A DNA stretch of 64,000 nucleotides from Erythrobacter sp. YJ-T3-07 (GTDB lineage Bacteria; Pseudomonadota; Alphaproteobacteria; Sphingomonadales; Sphingomonadaceae). Below are positions 18,749-30,527 of the stretch, in pieces. The stretch spans positions 2,170,001 through 2,234,000 of the forward strand of contig NZ_JAEAGP010000001.1 in NCBI RefSeq assembly GCF_015999305.1, given 5' to 3'. A program made the translations under genes and the position numbers. A model generated the notes under the pieces. That model did no database searches. It worked only from the letters and a program-made list of their open reading frames with translations, and was not told the origin of the DNA. Every line of letters begins with the position of its first letter. Position 1 is the first letter of the stretch.

Positions 18749-18769
18749 TTATCCACGGTCTTTTCCACA
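18749..18769. promoter_or_regulatory. Two DnaA-box-like sequences upstream of ftsZ
   Basis: TTATCCACG (18749-18757) and TTTTCCACA (18761-18769) each differ from the DnaA consensus TTATCCACA by one base. They are in the same orientation, 12 bp apart, 86-106 bp upstream of the ftsZ ATG and within the only real gap between ftsA and ftsZ. They may place ftsZ transcription under DnaA, as reported for Caulobacter. Confidence 0.5.
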
Positions 18770-18803
18770 TTACTCGCGCATTTGGGCCTGCATGGCCGGG
18801 CGA

Positions 18804-20051
18804 TCAGAAATAGTCGCGCCCGGCGCGCCAGACCCGGTTGACCAAGCCCAGCCCGCGCGCGCGCGTTTGCGACTGGTACTTGGCCTTAACGGTGCGGATG
18901 TCCACCGGGTCCCGCGCAGCGTAAATGCACAGCCCCACTAGCGTGGAAAATCCAGGCGAGGAATGGGCCGGCGGCAGGCCGCGCAGCGTCTGCGGCTTGC
19001 CGATGCGCACCGGGCGGCCCAGCGCGTTCTGGACGAACTCCGCACTGCCGGGCAGTTCCGCCCCGCCCCCGGTAAGCACGGCAGGCCCGCCGCGAGCCCC
19101 CGCGAAATCCATCGCCTTCAACGCCTTGCCCGCCTCGTCCGTGATCCGGCCGAGCTGTTCGGTGACCACCGCCACCAGATCGGCGCGGTTGATCGAGCCG
19201 GCGCGCGGATCGTCGGGATCGACCGGCACCTGCTCGCGATGATCGCTGGGGCTGGCAAGCGCCGAGCCCGACACACACTTGAGCCGCTGCGCATGCTGGC
19301 GGCGAATGCCGAACCGGCTCGCGATCGCATCGGTAATGTCGCCCGAGCCGAGCGGGATCGCCCGCATCGCCTGGACCATGCCGTTGCGCAGCACCGCGAC
19401 ATTGGTCACGTCGCTGCCGATCTCGATCAATGCGGTGCCAAGCTCGCGTTCCTCGGGCGTCAGCGCCGCATGCGCCGAGGCGATCGGCGCGGCGACCACG
19501 CCTTCGACCGTCAGATGCGCGCTCTGCACCGCAGTGATGATGTTGCGGATCGGGGCCCCGTCGGCGAGCAGGATGTGCACGTCCACCCCCAGCTGTTCGG
19601 CATAGAGGCCGACGGGGTTGGCGACGCCATGCGGGCCGTCGACAGAGTAATGCGCGGGCTGCGCGTGCAGCACCATCCGCCCGTCGGGCTCCAGCGTATC
19701 GCGCGCGGTGACCAGCAGGTGGTCGACGTCCTCTTCCTCGATCCGGCGGCCGTTGATCGGGATCTCGACCCGCGAAACGCGGCTACCCAGCCCTGCGCCC
19801 GCGCAGCCGACCCACACGCTCTCGATCGCGGTGCCGGCGTCTTTCTCCGCCCGCTCGACCGCCTCGCGGATCGCGTGGGTCGCGGCTTGGCTGTCGGTGA
19901 CGTAACCGCGCCGCACGCCCGCGCTGGCCCGGTGGGAGGAGCCGAGCACGATCATCTCGCCGCCCTCGGTCAGGCCCATGATCATTGCGGAGACACGAAA
20001 CGACCCAAGGTTCACCGCGCCGAAGACGCGCGCAATACGTGCTGCAGCCAT
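18804..20051 (-). CDS. ftsA: Cell division protein FtsA
   Basis: The 415-residue actin-like membrane tether of FtsZ has the FtsA-specific 1C/SHS2 domain at about residues 87-165. The adenosine motif VLTGGGAELPG is intact, and a C-terminal amphipathic helix (GLVNRVWRAGRDYF) serves membrane binding. The phosphate-1 loop reads N14-LGSFRV instead of the usual Asp/Glu-IG-T/S-x-K, and phosphate-2 reads E210-IGSDVTN instead of DIGGGT-D. This may be a lineage trait or weak ATP turnover. Its start overlaps the ftsQ stop by one base. Confidence 0.95.
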   Translation of the reverse strand: MAAARIARVFGAVNLGSFRVSAMIMGLTEGGEMIVLGSSHRASAGVRRGYVTDSQAATHAIREAVERAEKDAGTAIESVWVGCAGAGLGSRVSRVEIPINGRRIEEEDVDHLLVTARDTLEPDGRMVLHAQPAHYSVDGPHGVANPVGLYAEQLGVDVHILLADGAPIRNIITAVQSAHLTVEGVVAAPIASAHAALTPEERELGTALIEIGSDVTNVAVLRNGMVQAMRAIPLGSGDITDAIASRFGIRRQHAQRLKCVSGSALASPSDHREQVPVDPDDPRAGSINRADLVAVVTEQLGRITDEAGKALKAMDFAGARGGPAVLTGGGAELPGSAEFVQNALGRPVRIGKPQTLRGLPPAHSSPGFSTLVGLCIYAARDPVDIRTVKAKYQSQTRARGLGLVNRVWRAGRDYF

Positions 20052-20959
20052 TATTCCGCACTCCCCTTGTTGGCGAACCGGTCCGCGCGTCCGGGCTCTC
20101 GCAACACGTAGCGATCGGGCACGCGCAGATCGATCACGGTCGCCTTGCCCCCGAGCAGGCGATAGAGCCCGTCCATTCGGGCGAAATCGATGAAGGCCTC
20201 GGCCGCCTCGTCCTCACCCTGCGGCAGGGCGAGGATCTGGCCGGTCTTGAACACAATGTTCCAGCGCCGCTCCCCGATCCGGTGCGCGCTGGCGATCTGC
20301 GGCTGGAGCGCAGGCGCGGCGGCGAGCACGTGATCGAGCGACTCGATCTCCTGCGCAGCGCCCGCGCCGGAAATGCGCAGCATCCCTTGCGCATCCTTCT
20401 CAGAAATCGGATCGAGCTCGATCCCGTTGCGGTCGATCAGCACCAGCCGGTCGGGCTTGACCAGCACCGCGTGGGGCGTGCGCTCCTGAATGTCGATCAC
20501 CAGCTTGTCGGGCAGCTGGCGCGAGACGCGCGCCTCGGCGACCCACGGCATGCGCCGCAGATCGTCGCGGATCGCCGCCAGGTTGAGCAGCGGCATCGGC
20601 GTACCGCGATGCTCCATCACTTCTTCGTAGACCTTGAGGCGGTTCATCCGCTCGACCCCGGTGAGGTCGATATTGCGCATCTGGAAGCCTGCTGCGCCCG
20701 CGCTGGTGGCGAGCTGCTGGTGGAGCAATGCGGGCACGCCCGCCGCGCTCGCGACCATCCACGCCAGCGCCGCCGCGCCCGCGAGGATCAGCGCGAGGAA
20801 GCTGCCCTGCAATTGCCGCTGGCTGATCGGCAGCGCGTTGAGCGCGGTATTGACCGCACCCTTGCTCTGCCGGGTCGCCGCCCGGGCCTTCGACGCACGC
20901 GAACGCGAAGTAGCCGCGCGGCGAACGCCGGTTGCCTTACGCTTGACCTTGCGCGCCAT
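20051..20959 (-). CDS. ftsQ: Cell division protein FtsQ
   Basis: The single-pass divisome protein has a basic cytoplasmic tail of about 50 residues (Arg/Lys/Ala rich) and one membrane helix near residues 56-78 (FLALILAGAAALAWMV). A periplasmic POTRA domain (IDLTGVERMNRLKVYEEVM, MPWVAEARVSRQLPDKLVI) and the FtsQ beta domain follow. Two ATGs lie side by side; the second (20959) is preferred because GGGGAGG sits 5 nt before it, against 2 nt for the first. The start lies 23 nt inside the ddl 3' end. Confidence 0.94.
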   Translation of the reverse strand: MARKVKRKATGVRRAATSRSRASKARAATRQSKGAVNTALNALPISQRQLQGSFLALILAGAAALAWMVASAAGVPALLHQQLATSAGAAGFQMRNIDLTGVERMNRLKVYEEVMEHRGTPMPLLNLAAIRDDLRRMPWVAEARVSRQLPDKLVIDIQERTPHAVLVKPDRLVLIDRNGIELDPISEKDAQGMLRISGAGAAQEIESLDHVLAAAPALQPQIASAHRIGERRWNIVFKTGQILALPQGEDEAAEAFIDFARMDGLYRLLGGKATVIDLRVPDRYVLREPGRADRFANKGSAE

Positions 20960-21902
20960 CATGTCCTCCCCTGTCTGCGAGCGCATCGGCGATAATCGTC
21001 TCGACCAGATCCTCGTAGCTCATTCCGCAGTATTTCGCCTGCTCGGGCACCAGGCTGAGCGGGGTCATGCCCGGCTGGGTGTTGGTTTCCAGCACGAACA
21101 GCCCGTCGAGCCCCTGCTGGTCGTCCCAGCGGAAATCGGTGCGGCTGGTGCCCTTGCAGCCGAGGATGCGGTGCGCTTCGAGCGCGTAGCGCAGGCACGC
21201 CTCGGCAATATCCTCGGGGATTTCTGCCGGGCAGACGTGGCGCGTGCGCCCGTCGGTGTACTTGTTCTCGAAATCGTAGAAGCCGCTCTCGACGATCAAT
21301 TCGGTCACGCCCAGCGCCTTGCCGCCGACCACCGCCGTGGTCAGCTCGCGCCCGCGAATATAAGGCTCGGCGAGCAGTTCGGAAAATTCCTGCCACGGAC
21401 CCTTCGCATCGCGCGCGATCGGGTTGCCGTAGTTGCTCTCGTCAGTGACGATCGCCACCCCGACCGAGGAGCCTTCGTTGACCGGTTTGAGCACATAGGG
21501 CCGCGGCAGCGGGTCGCCTTCGTACAGGTCGTCGGTCTTGACGATCCGACCGCCGGGCATTGGAATGCCGCGCGGGACCAGCGCCTGCTTGGTCAGCTGC
21601 TTGTCGATCGCGATCACCGAGGTGGCGAGGCCGCTGTGGGTATAGGGCACGCCCATCAGGTCGAGCATGCCCTGCACCGTGCCATCCTCGCCCGGCACGC
21701 CGTGCAGCGCGTTGAACACGATGTCCGGCTTCGCCTCGGCAATCCGCGCAGCAACCTGCCGGTCCATATCGATCCGCGTGACCTCGTGCCCACGCGCCTC
21801 GAGCGCCTTGGCAACTCCCTCCCCGCTCATCAGCGAGACGGGCCGTTCATTGGCCCAGCCGCCCATCAGCACGGCAACGTGAAGTTTCTTGGAGAGGATC
21901 AT
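20937..21902 (-). CDS. ddl: D-alanine--D-alanine ligase
   Basis: The 321-residue ATP-grasp enzyme makes D-Ala-D-Ala for the peptidoglycan stem. Visible motifs are the N-terminal LMGGWANERPVSLMSG, HGVPGEDGTVQG, KPVNEGSSVGV and the C-terminal magnesium-binding LETNTQPGMTPLSLVP. The ATG at 21902 overlaps the murB stop as ATGA, which decides the start against an in-frame extension of nine codons. The 3' end overlaps ftsQ. Confidence 0.97.
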   Translation of the reverse strand: MILSKKLHVAVLMGGWANERPVSLMSGEGVAKALEARGHEVTRIDMDRQVAARIAEAKPDIVFNALHGVPGEDGTVQGMLDLMGVPYTHSGLATSVIAIDKQLTKQALVPRGIPMPGGRIVKTDDLYEGDPLPRPYVLKPVNEGSSVGVAIVTDESNYGNPIARDAKGPWQEFSELLAEPYIRGRELTTAVVGGKALGVTELIVESGFYDFENKYTDGRTRHVCPAEIPEDIAEACLRYALEAHRILGCKGTSRTDFRWDDQQGLDGLFVLETNTQPGMTPLSLVPEQAKYCGMSYEDLVETIIADALADRGGHDGAQGQA

Positions 21903-22795
21903 TTGCGCCCTACCCGCTGGATTTCCCATTCGAGTTCGATCCCAGAATTATCGCGCACCTTCGCGCGGACATCTTCGCCCAGCTGTTCGATATCCGCGCT
22001 GGTCGCGGTGCCGGTGTTGATGAGGAAGTTGGTGTGCTTTTCGGAGACTTGAGCGCCGCCGCGGGTCATACCGCGACAACCCGCGGCATCGACCAGCTGC
22101 CATGCCTTCTCGCCCGGAGGGTTCTTGAAGGTGGAACCACCGGTCTTGGTCCGCACGGGCTGGCTTTCCTCGCGCGCCTGCGCGATGCGGTCCATCTCGG
22201 CACCGATCTCGACAGGGTCGCCTGCTTCGCCCTTGAGCCGAGCGCCGACGACCACGGATCCTTCCGGCAGCTCGGAATGACGATAGGTGTAACCCAGCTC
22301 TCCGACGCGCAGCGTCTTGAGCGACCCATCGCGCAGCACCACGTCGCAATCGACCAGCACATCGGCGGTTTCGCGCCCGTAGGCGCCGCCATTCATGCGG
22401 ACGAAGCCGCCCAGCGTTCCGGGAATACCGCGCAGGAATTCGAGCCCGGCAATGCCGTTGTCACGCGCCTTGGAGGCAATCAGCACGCCGTGCGCGCCCG
22501 CGCCGCAGCGGAGCATATGATCGCCTTCGGCTTCGATCTTCGCGAAAGGCTTGCCGAGGCGAATCGTCACCCCGGGCACGCCGCCATCACGCACGATCAG
22601 GTTCGACCCCAGCCCCAGCGGCATGATCGGCACGGCAGGGTCCAGTTCGGCGAGGAACGCGCGCAGGTCGTCGATATCGGCAGGCTCGAACAGCCAGTCC
22701 GCCGTGCCGCCGGCCTTGAACCAGACGAGCGGCGCGAGCCGCGCGTCCTCGGTCAGACGACCGCGAACCTGAAGGAGGGACACGTCCTCGCTCAC
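21899..22795 (-). CDS. murB: UDP-N-acetylenolpyruvoylglucosamine reductase
   Basis: This FAD enzyme reduces UDP-GlcNAc-enolpyruvate to UDP-MurNAc. The 298-residue length and the YrhS-type motifs [31 protein letters not shown], the proton donor region GGSTFKNP and the C-terminal [11 protein letters not shown] fit the type IIa MurB. The start is a GTG at 22795 that overlaps the murC stop (GTGA); the longer open frame would run into murC. Confidence 0.96.
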   Translation of the reverse strand: MSEDVSLLQVRGRLTEDARLAPLVWFKAGGTADWLFEPADIDDLRAFLAELDPAVPIMPLGLGSNLIVRDGGVPGVTIRLGKPFAKIEAEGDHMLRCGAGAHGVLIASKARDNGIAGLEFLRGIPGTLGGFVRMNGGAYGRETADVLVDCDVVLRDGSLKTLRVGELGYTYRHSELPEGSVVVGARLKGEAGDPVEIGAEMDRIAQAREESQPVRTKTGGSTFKNPPGEKAWQLVDAAGCRGMTRGGAQVSEKHTNFLINTGTATSADIEQLGEDVRAKVRDNSGIELEWEIQRVGRK

Positions 22796-24237
22796 GCGCT
22801 CACCTGCTCGCGCGCGGCCTGCAATTCGTCGGGCAACCGTGCCGCCCATTTGGTGATGTCGCCCGCACCCAGGCACAGCACCAGATCGCCCGGCTCCAGC
22901 TGTGGGGCGAGCGTGCTGACCAATTCTTCGCGATCCGCGATGGTCTGCGCGTGGCGGTGGCCGAGCGACTTGATCCCGTCGACCAGCGCCGCGGCATCCA
23001 CACCCTCGACAGGGTCTTCGCCCGCAGCATAGACCGGCGCGACGTAGACCTGGTCGGCCTCGTTGAAGCAGGCCTGGAAGTCGCCCATCAGCTCGCCAAG
23101 GCGGGAGAAACGGTGCGGCTGCATCACCGCGATCACCCGCGCAGGCGTGTCCATCGCGTCCACGCTTTCCCGCGCGGCGGAGAGCACCGCGCGGATTTCC
23201 ACCGGGTGGTGGGCGTAATCGTCGATCACGGTCGCGCTGCCCCCTTCGACCGGCACCGTGCCGACCCGGGTGAAGCGCCGCCGCACGCCGCCGAAGCGGG
23301 CGAAACCTTCGCGGATCACCTCGTCCGAGCAGTTCATTTCGAGGCTGACCGCAATCGCGGCGAGCGCGTTCTGCACATTATGCCGGCCCGGCATCGGCAG
23401 GAACACGTTCTCGATCCGGCGATCTTCCTGCCCGCGCTGGCGGACCATCACATCGAACCGGTTGCCGCCCGCCTCTGGCTTCACATTGACCGCGCAGATA
23501 TCCGCCTGGAGCGAGAAGCCGTAGGTGATAACCCTGCGATCGCGCACCTTGGCGATCACCGCCTGCACTTCGGGATGGTCGACGCACAGGATCGCCGCGC
23601 CGTAGAACGGCACGTTGTGGATGAACTCGACGAAGGCGCGCTTCACGCCTTCGAAATCGCCGTAGTGGTCGAGGTGTTCGGGGTCGATATTGGTGACCAC
23701 CGCGATGGTCCCGTCGAGCCGCAGGAAGCTGCCGTCGCTCTCGTCGGCTTCGACCACCATCCAGTCACTGTCACCCAGCCTTGCGTTCGAGCCGAACTGC
23801 TCGATCACCCCGCCATTGATCACCGTTGGGTCGATCTCGCCACAGTCGAGCAGGCCTGCGATCATGCTGGTGGTGGTCGTCTTGCCGTGGGTGCCCGCAA
23901 TCGCGATGGTCGACTTGAGCCGCATCAGCTCGGCGAGCATCTCCGCGCGGCGGACCACGGGGATACGGTTTTCCAGCGCCGCCTCGACCTCGGGATTGGT
24001 CCGCTTGACCGCGGTGGAGGTGACCACCACCGCCACGCCATCGACATTCTCGCGCGCGTGGCCGATCGCGACCTCGATCCCGCGCTTCCGCAGCCGTTCG
24101 ACCGTCGGTCCCTCGGCAATGTCGGAGCCCTGCACCTGGTAGCCAAGGTTGTGCATCACCTCGGCAATGCCGGACATGCCGATCCCGCCGATGCCGACGA
24201 AGTGGATCATCCCGATATCGGTTGCGACACCCTTCAC
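22792..24237 (-). CDS. murC: UDP-N-acetylmuramate--L-alanine ligase
   Basis: Adds L-Ala to UDP-MurNAc. The 481-residue Mur ligase shows [16 protein letters not shown] at the N-terminus, ATP loop [11 protein letters not shown], central EADESDGSF and [13 protein letters not shown], and the C-terminal domain with [10 protein letters not shown] and MQPHRFSRL. The GTG at 24237 overlaps the murG stop as GTGA. An open frame continues upstream inside murG but has no murC character. Confidence 0.97.
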   Translation of the reverse strand: MKGVATDIGMIHFVGIGGIGMSGIAEVMHNLGYQVQGSDIAEGPTVERLRKRGIEVAIGHARENVDGVAVVVTSTAVKRTNPEVEAALENRIPVVRRAEMLAELMRLKSTIAIAGTHGKTTTTSMIAGLLDCGEIDPTVINGGVIEQFGSNARLGDSDWMVVEADESDGSFLRLDGTIAVVTNIDPEHLDHYGDFEGVKRAFVEFIHNVPFYGAAILCVDHPEVQAVIAKVRDRRVITYGFSLQADICAVNVKPEAGGNRFDVMVRQRGQEDRRIENVFLPMPGRHNVQNALAAIAVSLEMNCSDEVIREGFARFGGVRRRFTRVGTVPVEGGSATVIDDYAHHPVEIRAVLSAARESVDAMDTPARVIAVMQPHRFSRLGELMGDFQACFNEADQVYVAPVYAAGEDPVEGVDAAALVDGIKSLGHRHAQTIADREELVSTLAPQLEPGDLVLCLGAGDITKWAARLPDELQAAREQVSA

Positions 24238-25442
24238 GAAGCAGGCTCCTCTGCGGCATCGCGCGCAGCGCCCTGCCCCACGGGCACACCCTGCGACGCG
24301 CCGCGCGCGTTGTTCTGACCCACCCGGATCACATCCATCAATTCGGCCCCGCCGAAGCTTTCGACCAGATCGGCCAGTTCCTTGACCGCATCGGGCCGTC
24401 CGCAATTCCACGCCTTGTGCGCCGCAGTGGAGAGCGTGCCTGCGCGCTGGCTGAGCACCTGGATCTGACGCGCCAGCTCCTTGGGCGTGAACGCATTCTG
24501 GCGGATCATCCGCGCGCCGCCCGCTTCCACGATCTCGCGCGTGTTGGCCGCCTGATGATCGTCAGTCGCGATCGGCAGCGGGACGAGGATCGCGGGGCGC
24601 CCCACTGCGGTCAGTTCGGCAATGGTCGACGCGCCCGCACGCCCGATGAACAGGTGCGCATCGGCGAGCCGGTCGGCCATGTTCTCGAAATAGGTCGCCA
24701 GTTCGGCGGGAATGTCATGATTGCGATAGCGCTCGCGCACCGCGCCGACATCTTCCGGGCGGCACTGCTGGGTCACCTGCAACCGCTGGCGCAGCGCGGG
24801 CGGCAGCATCGCGAGGCCATCGGGCACCACCTGCGCGAGCACGCTGGCGCCCTGGCTGCCGCCGGTCACCAGCACTTTGAGCAGGCTGTCTTCGCTGAAG
24901 GTCGGGAACGGCTCGTCACGCAGCGCGAGCACTTCGGGCCGCACCGGGTTGCCGACCAGATGGACCTTGCGCGACCAGCTGGACTTCATCCGCTGCACCT
25001 GCGGGTAAGAGGTCGCGATCGCGTTTACCCGCGGGGCGAGCAGGCGATTGACCCGGCCCAGCACCGCGTTCTGTTCGTGGATCACGCTGGGGATCTTCGC
25101 ACTGCGCGCGGCGAGCAGCGCGGGCAGCGAGGGATAGCCGCCGAAGCCGACCACCGCGCTCGGTTCGAAACTGTCGAACAGCTGCCGGGCCATGCTGCGG
25201 CCTTCCATCACCTTGCTCACGCCCTTGATCCAGCGGATCGGGTTCTTGCCGAACCGGCCGACCGGCATGATGTGCGCGGGCATGAAATCGGGCTTACCGG
25301 GAATATTCGCCCCGCGCTCGTCCGTGATCAGCGCCACGTGATGGCCGCGCTGGTGCAGTTCCTGCGCCAGCGCGAAGGCGGGCAGCATGTGCCCGCCGGT
25401 GCCGCCTGCGGCGAGCACATAATGTCGATTGGCCCCGCTCAT
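24234..25442 (-). CDS. murG: Lipid II synthase, UDP-GlcNAc transferase MurG
   Basis: Membrane-associated glycosyltransferase that adds GlcNAc to lipid I. The N-terminal [12 protein letters not shown] loop, [26 protein letters not shown], the second-domain VTGGSQGA and the UDP-GlcNAc-binding [12 protein letters not shown] are present. The tail after about residue 370 is variable and Gly/Ala/Gln-rich, about 30 residues beyond the usual end. The ATG at 25442 overlaps the ftsW stop (ATGA). Confidence 0.97.
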   Translation of the reverse strand: MSGANRHYVLAAGGTGGHMLPAFALAQELHQRGHHVALITDERGANIPGKPDFMPAHIMPVGRFGKNPIRWIKGVSKVMEGRSMARQLFDSFEPSAVVGFGGYPSLPALLAARSAKIPSVIHEQNAVLGRVNRLLAPRVNAIATSYPQVQRMKSSWSRKVHLVGNPVRPEVLALRDEPFPTFSEDSLLKVLVTGGSQGASVLAQVVPDGLAMLPPALRQRLQVTQQCRPEDVGAVRERYRNHDIPAELATYFENMADRLADAHLFIGRAGASTIAELTAVGRPAILVPLPIATDDHQAANTREIVEAGGARMIRQNAFTPKELARQIQVLSQRAGTLSTAAHKAWNCGRPDAVKELADLVESFGGAELMDVIRVGQNNARGASQGVPVGQGAARDAAEEPAS

Positions 25443-26659
25443 CTGTCTTTTTCCTTGTCGAAGAGCATGTTGCGAAGGCCTGCGGTTTCTCGTGTGAGGA
25501 AGGGGTTGCGCCGTGTCAGCGCGAGCAGCAGGCCGAAGCCGCAGCATATCGCGATCGTCGACGACCCGCCATAGCTGACCAGCGGCAGCGTCATCCCCTT
25601 GGACGGGAACAGCGACAGGTTGACGAGGATATTGATGAACGCCTGCCCGCCCAGCTGCGCGATCAGGCCCGATGCCGCGAGCAGCGCGAAGAAGTTCTCC
25701 TCGCTCGCGGCGCGCATCAGCACCCGCAGCACTATGGCGCAGAACAGCAGCACGATGCCCGCACAGGCGATCAGGCCGAACTCTTCGCCCACGACCGAGA
25801 AGATGTAGTCGGTCTGCGCCTCCGGCAGGCGGAACTTGGCACGCCCGACCCAGAAGCCGACGCCGTCCCAGCCACCCGCCAGCAGCGTGCGCTGGGCAAG
25901 GTCGACCTGATCGTAATCAGTCCCGCCGGAGAAGAAGGAGTCGATCCGGTTCCGCGCATTGCCGTAGAACATGTAGGCGGTCGCCAGCAGGCCGATCCCG
26001 GCGGCGATCAGCCCGGCGATCTGGCGCGCGGACACGCCGCCCAGCAGCACCAGCACGAACCACACGCCGGTGAACAGGATCGCATCGCCCAGGTTGGGCT
26101 GCGCCATCAGCAGGCCGACCACCAGCGCCAGCGCGCCGGTCACCAGACCGAACACCGGCATGTTGGGGTCCTTGAGCTTCCAGCTCATGATCCAGGCCAG
26201 CGTGATCGCGAAGCCGGGCTTGAGGAATTCGGACGGCTGGAAGGAGAAGCCAAGGTTCAGCCAGCGCCGCGCGCCGTTCACCTCGGTCCCGATCAGCGGC
26301 ACGAGCACCAGCGCGGCGACCATCCCCAGCGACAGCAGGATGGCGAAACGACGGGCGCTTTCGCGGCTGAGCATCGACAGGCCGAGCATCGCGGCAATTC
26401 CCACTGCGAGCCAGCGCAGGTGCAGCCAGAGGAAGTGCAGCGGATCGAGCGTGACCGTGTCGCTCGACAGCCGATCCGCGCCAGCGGGCGAGGCCGCGGC
26501 GATCGCTGCACAACCGACCGCCATCAGCAGCACGATCAGGCCGAGCAAAACATGGTCCAGCTCGCGCCACCAGATTTTTAGCCGCGCGCGCTGGGTCAGG
26601 CGCGGACCGCTGCGCCCGGACAGATCGCTGGCAATCGCGGTTGCAGGCGCAATGTTCAT
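25439..26659 (-). CDS. ftsW: Septal peptidoglycan glycosyltransferase FtsW
   Basis: SEDS-family polymerase with about ten membrane helices in 406 residues. Family hallmarks are NGARRWLNLGFSFQPSEFLK (with the SEDS catalytic Asp region further on), AQPNLGDAIL, and LPLVSYGGSST near the C-terminus. It pairs with the FtsI transpeptidase encoded further upstream in the same cluster. The ATG overlaps the murD stop (ATGA), and its own stop overlaps the murG start. Confidence 0.96.
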   Translation of the reverse strand: MNIAPATAIASDLSGRSGPRLTQRARLKIWWRELDHVLLGLIVLLMAVGCAAIAAASPAGADRLSSDTVTLDPLHFLWLHLRWLAVGIAAMLGLSMLSRESARRFAILLSLGMVAALVLVPLIGTEVNGARRWLNLGFSFQPSEFLKPGFAITLAWIMSWKLKDPNMPVFGLVTGALALVVGLLMAQPNLGDAILFTGVWFVLVLLGGVSARQIAGLIAAGIGLLATAYMFYGNARNRIDSFFSGGTDYDQVDLAQRTLLAGGWDGVGFWVGRAKFRLPEAQTDYIFSVVGEEFGLIACAGIVLLFCAIVLRVLMRAASEENFFALLAASGLIAQLGGQAFINILVNLSLFPSKGMTLPLVSYGGSSTIAICCGFGLLLALTRRNPFLTRETAGLRNMLFDKEKDR

Positions 26660-27966
26660 GGCGTGGCCTCGCTATCGGCAAGCGCGTGGACGAGCGCGCG
26701 GAAGCGGTCGCCACGGTCCTCGAAATCGCGGAACTGGTCGAAGCTGGCGCAGGCCGGACTCAGCAGCACGGTATCGCCGGGCTTCGCCGCGAGCGCGGCG
26801 GTGTGCACCGCAATGTCGAGCGTGCCGCAGCGGCTGACCGGGCAATGCGGCGCGAGCGCGTCGGCAAAGGCGTCGCCCGCCTCGCCGATGGCGTAGGCGG
26901 CGGTGACGTGCCCGATGTGCTGTTCGGTCTCGCCCAGCCCCGGCTCCTTGGCCTGCCCGCCGACGATCCAGTGGATGTTCTCGAACGCGGCCAGCGCGGG
27001 CGCGGCGGCGGCGGTGTTGGTCGCCTTGCTGTCGTTGACGTAGAGCACGCCCGCCCGCTCGCCGACCCGCTCCATACGGTGCGGCAGGCCGGGGAAGGTG
27101 CGCAGACCGTCGCGAATTTGCGCGCCCGATAGGCCGAGGATGTCGCAGGCTTCGATGGCCGCTGCCGCGTTTTCGAGATTGTGCGGCCCCTGGAGCGAGG
27201 GCCACTCTGCCTGCTCACTCGGCTCGAAACCACGGTTCGCGAGCACGTCCTCAAGGATGCTCGCAATCGAGCCTTCGGCGAACTTGCCGAGCACGCGCGC
27301 ATCAGTGAACCGGGCGATCGAATTGTGACCGCGCGTCTGCATCGCGAACAGGCGCGATTTGCTTGCGCCGTAAGCCTCGAAGCTGTCGTAGCGATCCAGA
27401 TGATCGGGCGTCACGTTGAGCAGCACCGCAACCTCGCAATCGAGCGAGAAGGTCAGGTCGATCTGGTAGCTCGACAGCTCCAGCACGTAGACCCCGCCTT
27501 CGGGCAAAGGCTCCTGACCGAGGATCGGCAGGCCGATATTGCCGCCCATCGTGGTCGGTACGCCCGCGGTCTTCAGTATATGATGCGTCAGCGCGGTGGT
27601 CGTGCTCTTGCCGTTGGTGCCGGTGATGCCGACGACCTTGTGCGGCGGCAGGTGCTCGCGAGCCTGCGCGAACAGCTCGATATCGCCGATCACCGGAACG
27701 CCGAACCTGTCCGCATGCGGCTTTATCGGATGGGTGTTGAGTGGGACGCCGGGCGTCGCCAGCACCGCCTCGAACCGGGTCAGGTCGGTCTCGACCGGGT
27801 CGGCCAGCGTCACGCGGCCTGCAAAGGCCTCGCGCGCGTCCTCGTTGCTGTCCCACGCGGTCACCTCGGCGCCCGCCGCCAGCAGCGCCTCGACCGTCGC
27901 CCGGCCCGTGCGTGCCAGGCCGAGAACCGCGTATTTGCGGCCCTTCCAGGCGGGCGAGAGGATCAC
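26656..27966 (-). CDS. murD: UDP-N-acetylmuramoylalanine--D-glutamate ligase
   Basis: Adds D-Glu to UDP-MurNAc-L-Ala. The 436-residue Mur ligase has the N-terminal Rossmann-like [18 protein letters not shown] loop [39 protein letters not shown] and [11 protein letters not shown], the usual MurD order. The GTG at 27966 lies within the mraY stop (cggTGA), continuing the chain of overlapping starts. The longer open frame upstream lies within mraY and is discarded. Confidence 0.96.
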   Translation of the reverse strand: MILSPAWKGRKYAVLGLARTGRATVEALLAAGAEVTAWDSNEDAREAFAGRVTLADPVETDLTRFEAVLATPGVPLNTHPIKPHADRFGVPVIGDIELFAQAREHLPPHKVVGITGTNGKSTTTALTHHILKTAGVPTTMGGNIGLPILGQEPLPEGGVYVLELSSYQIDLTFSLDCEVAVLLNVTPDHLDRYDSFEAYGASKSRLFAMQTRGHNSIARFTDARVLGKFAEGSIASILEDVLANRGFEPSEQAEWPSLQGPHNLENAAAAIEACDILGLSGAQIRDGLRTFPGLPHRMERVGERAGVLYVNDSKATNTAAAAPALAAFENIHWIVGGQAKEPGLGETEQHIGHVTAAYAIGEAGDAFADALAPHCPVSRCGTLDIAVHTAALAAKPGDTVLLSPACASFDQFRDFEDRGDRFRALVHALADSEATP

Positions 27967-29033
27967 CGTAGCTTCAGCGTGCTGAGCCCGATCAGTGCGA
28001 GCACGATGGCGATGATCCAGAAGCGGATCACGACCTTCGTCTCGCTCCACCCGAGCTGTTCGAAGTGGTGGTGGACCGGCGCCATGCGGAAGATGCGCTT
28101 GCCCGTGCGCTTGAACCAGAAGACCTGGATGATGACGCTGAGCGCCTCGAACACGAACAGCCCGCCGACGATGGCGAGCACGATTTCGTGGTGGCTGGCG
28201 ACCGCGATCGCGCCCAGCGCTCCGCCCAGCGCAAGCGAGCCGGTGTCGCCCATGAAAACATTGGCCGGCGGCGCGTTGAACCACAGGAAGGCAAGCCCTG
28301 CGCCCATGATGCAGGCACAGAAGATCGCCAGTTCACCCGCACCCTCCACGTACGGAATGCCCAGATAGCTGGAAAAGTCCGCGCGCCCTGCAAGGTAGGC
28401 AATCAGCGCGAAGGTGCCCGCAGCGATGATCACCGGCATGATGGCGAGGCCATCGAGCCCGTCAGTCAGGTTGACCGCATTGCCCGCGCCCACGATCACG
28501 ATCGCGGCGAAGACGTAGTAGAACGGCCCCAGCGGGATCGCCTGGTCGGACACGAAGGGGACGTAGAGCCAGGTGTTGATCTGGCTGACGATGATATAGG
28601 CCGCGATGCCTGCGACCACGAATTCCATCAGCAGGCGCACCTTGCCCGAAACGCCCTTGTGGCTGTTCTTGGTGACCTTGTCGTAATCATCCATGAAGCC
28701 GATCGCGCCGAACCCGATGGTCACCGCAAGGCAGGCCCAGACGAAGGGGCTCGACAGGTCCATCCACAGCAGCAGGCTGAGCACCAGCGCGATCAGGATC
28801 ATCAGCCCGCCCATCGTCGGCGTGCCGACCTTGGCGAGGTGGGTCTTGGGCCCATCCTCGCGGATCGGCTGGCCCTTGCCCTGGCGCACGCGCAGAACCG
28901 CGATCAGCTTCGGACCGATCAGCAGGCCGATAAACAGCGCGGTGAGGATCGCCGCACCCGCACGAAACGTCTGGTAGCGGAAGAGGTTGAACAACCCTTC
29001 GAATTCGAACCATTCCGCGATCAAATAGAACAT
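27963..29033 (-). CDS. mraY: Phospho-N-acetylmuramoyl-pentapeptide transferase
   Basis: Ten-helix inner-membrane enzyme (356 aa) that makes lipid I from UDP-MurNAc-pentapeptide and undecaprenyl phosphate. Conserved loops are PTMGGLMI, the Mg-binding [42 protein letters not shown] and the His-rich [17 protein letters not shown]. It lies 24 bp after murF and overlaps murD by four bases. Confidence 0.97.
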   Translation of the reverse strand: MFYLIAEWFEFEGLFNLFRYQTFRAGAAILTALFIGLLIGPKLIAVLRVRQGKGQPIREDGPKTHLAKVGTPTMGGLMILIALVLSLLLWMDLSSPFVWACLAVTIGFGAIGFMDDYDKVTKNSHKGVSGKVRLLMEFVVAGIAAYIIVSQINTWLYVPFVSDQAIPLGPFYYVFAAIVIVGAGNAVNLTDGLDGLAIMPVIIAAGTFALIAYLAGRADFSSYLGIPYVEGAGELAIFCACIMGAGLAFLWFNAPPANVFMGDTGSLALGGALGAIAVASHHEIVLAIVGGLFVFEALSVIIQVFWFKRTGKRIFRMAPVHHHFEQLGWSETKVVIRFWIIAIVLALIGLSTLKLR

Positions 29034-29057
29034 TGTCGGCCGTCCCCGGTCCCTTGC

Positions 29058-30523
<1,466 letters not shown>

Positions 30524-30527
<4 letters not shown>

